This document shows, piece after piece, positions 20,547-23,832 of a stretch of 23,832 nucleotides of DNA. The position numbers and the translations under genes are program-made. Numbering within the stretch: position 1 is the stretch's first letter; each line of letters opens with the position of its first letter. The notes beneath the pieces were generated by a model, which was not told the DNA's origin, searched no databases, and saw nothing but the letters and a program-made list of their open reading frames with translations. This DNA is from DASSFZ01 sp035693785 (GTDB taxonomy: Bacteria > Chloroflexota > Anaerolineae > Fen-1058): positions 1-23,832 of the forward strand of contig DASSFZ010000005.1 of assembly GCA_035693785.1 (NCBI GenBank), read 5' to 3'.

Positions 20547-21828
20547 CGACTGCAAACTGCTCTTCCTCGGTCGAGCCTGTCATCGCCGTCGTCGACACGC
20601 CCTCGCCGGTGACGGCGATCTGGATCTCGTCGAAGTAGCCCGCGCCGACGAAGCTCTGGTGCTTGATCGCGCGGTAGCCGTGCGTGCGCTCCATCTCGAA
20701 CTCGCGTTCTTGCAGGCGCGAGTACGCGAGCATGCCCTCGGTCTTGTACGCATGCGCCAGCTCGAACATACTGGCGTTCAAGGTGTGAAAGCCGGCCAGC
20801 GTGACGAACTGGAACTTGTAGCCCATCTCGCCGAGCTGCTCCTGGAACGTCGCCATCGACTTCTGGTCGAGGTTGCGCTTCCAGTTGAACGACGGGGAGC
20901 AGTTGTAGGCCAGTATCTTGCCCGGAAACTTTTCGTGAATGGCCTGGGCGAACTCGCGCGCCTCTCCGATGTCTGGCGTTGACGTCTCGCACCAAATCGC
21001 GTCGACATGCGGCGCGTAGGCCAGACCCTTGGCGATGGCGTACTCCAGGCCGCCGTTCACCACCCAGTATCCTTCCACCGTCGTCTCGCCGGTCGCGAAT
21101 TTCTCGTCGACCGGATCGTTGATGCTGCGAATGAGGTGTGCGCCGTTGGCATCCGTGCGGGCGATGATGATCGTCGGCACGCCCAGCACGTCGGACGCGA
21201 GCCGCGCCGCGATGAGCTTAGGGACGAACTCGTGGACGGCGACGAGAACCTTGCCGCCCATGTGCCCGCACTTTTTCAGCGACGACAACTGATCTTCCAG
21301 GTGCACTGCCGCTGCGCCGGCTTCGATCATGGCCTTAATCAGCTCGAAGGTATTGAGCGGGCCGCCGAAGCCGGCCTCGGCGTCCGCGACGATCGGCGCG
21401 AACCAGTGGACGTCGTTTTTGCCCTGCATGTGCTGAATCTGATCGGCCCGGATCAGGGCGTTGTTGATGCGCTTGATGAGGTTCGGCACACTGCTCACGG
21501 GGTACAGGCTCTGGTCGGGATACATGTGCAGCGCGTCGTTAGCGTCGCCGGCGACTTGCCAGCCGCTGACGTAAATGGCTTTCAGCCCGGCCGCCACCTG
21601 CTGCACAGCCTGGTTGCCGGTCAGCGCCCCGAGCGCGCGGATGAACGGCTCGGTGTGCAGCAGGTGCCACAGGCGCGTCGCGCCCATCGTGGCAAGCGTG
21701 TAGTGCAACTGGATCGACCCGCGCAGGCGCACCACTTCCGAGGCCGGATAGGCTCGGGTGATGCCCGCCCAACGCGGATTCGTCGTCCAGTCGTTGGCGA
21801 GCTCGATGGCTTGTTCCTGGTCGTGCAT
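20536..21828 (-). CDS. aceA: Isocitrate lyase
   Basis: Isocitrate lyase splits isocitrate into glyoxylate and succinate, the first step of the glyoxylate shunt. The 430-residue protein has the catalytic signature KKCGHMGGK (185-193, nucleophile C187), the metal-site regions SGWQVAGDAN, IVADAEAGFGG and HLEDQLSS, IIARTDANGAHLI, and NCSPSFNW with the conserved active-site serines. Length fits the common bacterial form (about 430). AAGGAGA lies six bases before the ATG (complement of 21828). It follows aceB on the same strand after 82 bases, so the two probably form an operon. The stop overlaps the convergent SH3 gene. Confidence 0.98.
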   Translation of the reverse strand: MHDQEQAIELANDWTTNPRWAGITRAYPASEVVRLRGSIQLHYTLATMGATRLWHLLHTEPFIRALGALTGNQAVQQVAAGLKAIYVSGWQVAGDANDALHMYPDQSLYPVSSVPNLIKRINNALIRADQIQHMQGKNDVHWFAPIVADAEAGFGGPLNTFELIKAMIEAGAAAVHLEDQLSSLKKCGHMGGKVLVAVHEFVPKLIAARLASDVLGVPTIIIARTDANGAHLIRSINDPVDEKFATGETTVEGYWVVNGGLEYAIAKGLAYAPHVDAIWCETSTPDIGEAREFAQAIHEKFPGKILAYNCSPSFNWKRNLDQKSMATFQEQLGEMGYKFQFVTLAGFHTLNASMFELAHAYKTEGMLAYSRLQEREFEMERTHGYRAIKHQSFVGAGYFDEIQIAVTGEGVSTTAMTGSTEEEQFAVAMD

Positions 21829-21851
21829 AGGAAGTCTCCTTGGGTATGATT

Positions 21852-21905
21852 CGCAGACCTGCCAGGTTTCGCAGACCTGCCAGGTTTCGCAAGCCTGGCA
21901 GGTCT
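21852..21905. repeat. Family E triple repeat between aceB and aceA
   Basis: Two direct 18-base copies of CGCAGACCTGCCAGGTTT (21852-21869 and 21870-21887) are followed by an inverted copy AAGCCTGGCAGGTCT (21891-21905) with one mismatch. Each unit has an internal ACCTGCCAGGT palindrome. It makes up two thirds of the aceB-aceA spacer. It could fold into alternative hairpins in the aceB-aceA message. Confidence 0.92.
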
Positions 21906-21910
21906 TACAA

Positions 21911-23518
21911 TCAATCCAGGTAGTCGTACGCGATTAAGGTCAGGAACTCGGCGAAGTCTTTCGCGGTGACGAGGCGCTCGAAGATCTCGCCGGCCAACTG
22001 AAACTTGCCGGCGGCGAATAGCTCGTTGCCATAAAGCGATCTGATCTTCTCCATTTCCTCCGGCAGCATGCTGCGCACCAACTCGGCAGCCACCTTACGG
22101 CCGTCCGGGAGCGACGCAGTTGGATGGTTAATCCACTGCCACACTTGTGCGCGCGAGATTTCGGCGGTGGCCGTGTCTTCCATGAGGTTGTAGATCGCCG
22201 CCGCGCCCGCACCGCGCAGCCACGATTCGACGTACTGCACGGCCACGTTGATATTGAGCCGCAGGCCGGCCTCGCTGATCGAGCCGCCGGGCACGCGGAA
22301 GTCGATCAAATCCTTCGCCGCGACGCGCACGTCGTCGCGCAGCCGATCCTTTTGGTGCGGCCGGTCGCCGAGCGCCCGGTCGAAGACCTCCTTCGCCACA
22401 GGAACCAGATCGGGGTGGGCGACCCAGGTACCGTCGAAGCCGTCGCCGGACTCGCGCAGCTTGTCTTCGCGCACCTTCGCCAGCGCGACTTCGTTGACCT
22501 GCGGGTCTTTGCGGCTGGGGACGAACGCGGCCATCCCGCCGATCGCGTGCGCGCCGCGCGCGTGGCACGTCTTCACCAACAGCTCGGTGTAGGCGCGCAT
22601 GAAAGGCACAGTCATTGTGATTTGCGCTCGATCGGGCAGCAAGAAGCCGGGCTGGTTGCGGAACTTCTTGATAATACTGAAGATGTAGTCCCAGCGCCCG
22701 GCGTTCAGCCCGGCGATATGGTCTCTCAGCTCGTAAAGAATCTCCTCCATCTCGAAGGCGGCCAGTATCGTCTCGATCAGCACCGTCGCCTTGATCGTGC
22801 CGCGCGGGATGCCCAGCTCGTCCTGCGCCATCACGAATACATCGTTCCATAGTCGGGCTTCGAGGTGGCTTTCGAGCTTGGGCAGGTAGAAGTAGGGACC
22901 CGTGCCCCGGTCAATCAACTTGCGCGCGTTGTGGAAGATATGCAGGCCGAAATCGAACAGCGATCCGGAGACCGGCCTGCCGTCGATCGCCGCGTGCTTC
23001 TCGTCGAGATGCCATCCGCGCGGGCGCACCATCAGCACGGCGGTTGTCTCGCCGAGGCGATATTCCTTCTCCGGCGTGACCAGGCGGATCGTGCGGTCGA
23101 TCGCGTCGCGCAGGTTGAGGTGTCCTCGCACCATGTTGTCCCAGGTCGGCGAGTTGGCGTCTTCGAAGTCGGCCATGAACACATCCGCGCCCGAGTTCAG
23201 CGCGTTGATGAGCATCTTGCGATCCGTCGGTCCGGTGATCTCGACGTGGCGTTTCTGCAAATCATCAGGGACCGGGGCAACGCGCCAGGCAGGGTCGGCG
23301 CGAATTCCTTGGGTGGCGACAAGGAACTCGGGGAACTCGCCGGCGTCGATCGCAGCCTGCCGCTCGGCGCGCCTGTTCAGAAGATCGTGGCGGCGCTCTC
23401 GGAATTCACGTTCGAGTTTTGCGACGAAGCGCATGGCTTCGGGTGTCAGGATTTCGGCGAACTCGGGGGTGATTTGTGCGGAGACGTGGACGCCATCCGC
23501 GAACAAGTGGCCTGTCAT
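21911..23518 (-). CDS. aceB: Malate synthase A
   Basis: Malate synthase condenses glyoxylate with acetyl-CoA to malate, completing the glyoxylate shunt. The 535-residue protein has the MSA layout: ITPEFAEILTPEAMRFVAKL, EITGPTDRKMLINALNSGAD, FMADFEDANSPTWDNMVRGH, the family signature RDHIAGLNAGRWDYIFSIIK, and GAHAIGGMAAFVPSRKDP. Although the frame stays open to 23641, the ATG at 23518 (complement) is chosen: it gives the usual family start and has GGAGGT about nine bases upstream. It is the first gene of the aceB-aceA pair and lies divergent from the dapA-like gene. Confidence 0.97.
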   Translation of the reverse strand: MTGHLFADGVHVSAQITPEFAEILTPEAMRFVAKLEREFRERRHDLLNRRAERQAAIDAGEFPEFLVATQGIRADPAWRVAPVPDDLQKRHVEITGPTDRKMLINALNSGADVFMADFEDANSPTWDNMVRGHLNLRDAIDRTIRLVTPEKEYRLGETTAVLMVRPRGWHLDEKHAAIDGRPVSGSLFDFGLHIFHNARKLIDRGTGPYFYLPKLESHLEARLWNDVFVMAQDELGIPRGTIKATVLIETILAAFEMEEILYELRDHIAGLNAGRWDYIFSIIKKFRNQPGFLLPDRAQITMTVPFMRAYTELLVKTCHARGAHAIGGMAAFVPSRKDPQVNEVALAKVREDKLRESGDGFDGTWVAHPDLVPVAKEVFDRALGDRPHQKDRLRDDVRVAAKDLIDFRVPGGSISEAGLRLNINVAVQYVESWLRGAGAAAIYNLMEDTATAEISRAQVWQWINHPTASLPDGRKVAAELVRSMLPEEMEKIRSLYGNELFAAGKFQLAGEIFERLVTAKDFAEFLTLIAYDYLD

Positions 23519-23583
23519 GCGGCGGACACCTCCAAAGCAAATTCGTGCTGGCGGACTGCGCCCCACCACGCTTCTGTCTGTGC

Positions 23584-23620
23584 TGCAAGTGTAGATGGGG
23601 TCGCAGAATAATGCAAGTGT
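23584..23620. promoter_or_regulatory. Direct repeat upstream of aceB, possible operator
   Basis: TGCAAGTGT occurs at 23584-23592 and 23612-23620, 28 bases apart, in the aceB-dapA divergent spacer, about 65 to 100 bases before the aceB ATG. Spacing close to three helical turns would suit a dimeric or tetrameric regulator, but no family site is recognised. This is a low-confidence suggestion. Confidence 0.3.
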
Positions 23621-23651
23621 GGGTTGCCGCGTCTCGCTCATTGAAGTAGAA

Positions 23652-23657
23652 TATAAT
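23652..23657 (+). promoter_or_regulatory. Candidate -10 box for the dapA-like gene
   Basis: TATAAT stands in the only AT-rich pocket of the region (23641-23670), 25 bases before the ATG at 23683. No good -35 lies at 16-18 bases; TTGCCG (23624-23629) is 22 bases away. The spacer is divergent, so a promoter must lie here, but this exact box is uncertain. Confidence 0.4.
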
Positions 23658-23682
23658 TACCAATTACGGTTTGGGATCGTTG

Positions 23683-23832
23683 ATGATGATTAAAGGTTCG
23701 ATCGTCCCCGTCGTTACTCCTTTCAAGAATGGCGCACTCGACTTAGATGGACTTGCACGACTGATCGAATGGCAGATCGCCAGTGGCTCGCACGGCATCT
23801 CGGTCACCGGCACGACCGGCGAGCCGACTTCG
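23683..23832 (+). CDS. DapA/N-acetylneuraminate lyase family protein, N-terminal fragment
   Basis: The first 50 codons read MMIKGSIVPVVTPFKNGALD ... LIEWQIASGSHGISVTGTTGEPTS and run off the right edge. VTPF and the GTTGE motif, whose threonines lie in the active site, are typical of the class I aldolase family that includes 4-hydroxy-tetrahydrodipicolinate synthase (lysine synthesis) and several sugar-acid and pyruvate lyases. The fragment is too short to choose between them; the SHGISVTGTTGEPTS form is not the most usual DapA version. ATG 23683 and 23686 are both possible; neither has a strong ribosome-binding site. It is divergent from aceB. Confidence 0.85.
   Translation, partial: MMIKGSIVPVVTPFKNGALDLDGLARLIEWQIASGSHGISVTGTTGEPTS

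Noticed and set aside
21007..21849. 280-codon open frame on the + strand opposite aceA
   Set aside because: aceA on the other strand has full-length conserved motifs and a ribosome-binding site; the + frame is a shadow.
21852..21905. CRISPR-like array
   Set aside because: Units are adjacent without spacers, and the third is inverted; there are no cas genes.
22124..23611. Long + strand frames opposite aceB
   Set aside because: Shadows of malate synthase, without domain features.
23519..23641. N-terminal extension of malate synthase to 23641
   Set aside because: The extra 41 residues are not MSA-like, and the ATG at 23518 has a good GGAGGT ribosome-binding site.

Overview
The window is a near-complete bacterial S10-spc-alpha ribosomal protein supercluster on the + strand (positions 1 to about 18265). 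It is followed by a mazG-type house-cleaning gene and a small membrane-anchored SH3-like protein. A glyoxylate-shunt pair (aceB-aceA) lies on the - strand, and the 5' end of a dapA-family gene runs off the right edge. The DNA is GC-rich. The gene order tuf-rpsJ-...-secY-adk-map-rpmJ-rpsM-rpsK-rpsD-rpoA-rplQ-truA-rplM-rpsI, the zinc-type S14 and S4, and many short dispersed palindromes of the kind common in uncultured Anaerolineae-like genomes suggest a member of the Chloroflexota. That placement is an inference from memory of such genomes, not a search result.

Layout: 3' end of tuf (1-206); S10 block rpsJ, rplC, rplD, rplW, rplB, rpsS, rplV, rpsC, rplP, rpmC, rpsQ (271-5901); spc block rplN, rplX, rplE, rpsN, rpsH, rplF, rplR, rpsE, rpmD, rplO, secY (5906-11570); adk-map (11695-13157); alpha block rpmJ, rpsM, rpsK, rpsD, rpoA, rplQ (13223-16592); truA, rplM, rpsI (16604-18265); mazG and an SH3-like protein (18416-20546); convergent aceA and aceB (20536-23518, - strand); dapA-like start (23683 to edge). 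Every gene-free stretch is under 170 bases. The infA gene often found between map and rpmJ is absent.

The genes are ordinary; the spacers are not. Nearly every non-overlapping spacer in the ribosomal supercluster holds a copy of one of several repeat families: (A) elements with core GCCCTGAGCGTAGTCGAAGG; (B) elements with core AGTCAAGGCTTTAGCCGG; (C) nested AGACTTCCGAAGTCT palindromes; (D) CCTCAGCGTCTCAGCGAT boxes; several one-off hairpins; and period-8 or period-7 tandem arrays that start in or at the upstream stop codon. In several places the repeats are inside reading frames. L30 (rpmD) is bracketed by two 49-bp copies, 47 of 49 identical, translated in the same frame. L29 has an 18-residue tail made from another repeat that also seems to supply the rpsQ ribosome-binding site. 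L15 carries an internal repeat-like insert, and MazG ends in a translated B element. This pattern of repeat invasion and capture into coding sequence within an essential operon is the main unusual signal in the window.

Functionally the + strand genes make ribosomal proteins, the SecY translocon, adenylate kinase, methionine aminopeptidase, the RNA polymerase alpha subunit and a tRNA pseudouridine synthase, so translation, co-translational export and transcription are co-expressed. The - strand pair lets the cell grow on acetate, fatty acids or other C2 units through glyoxylate.
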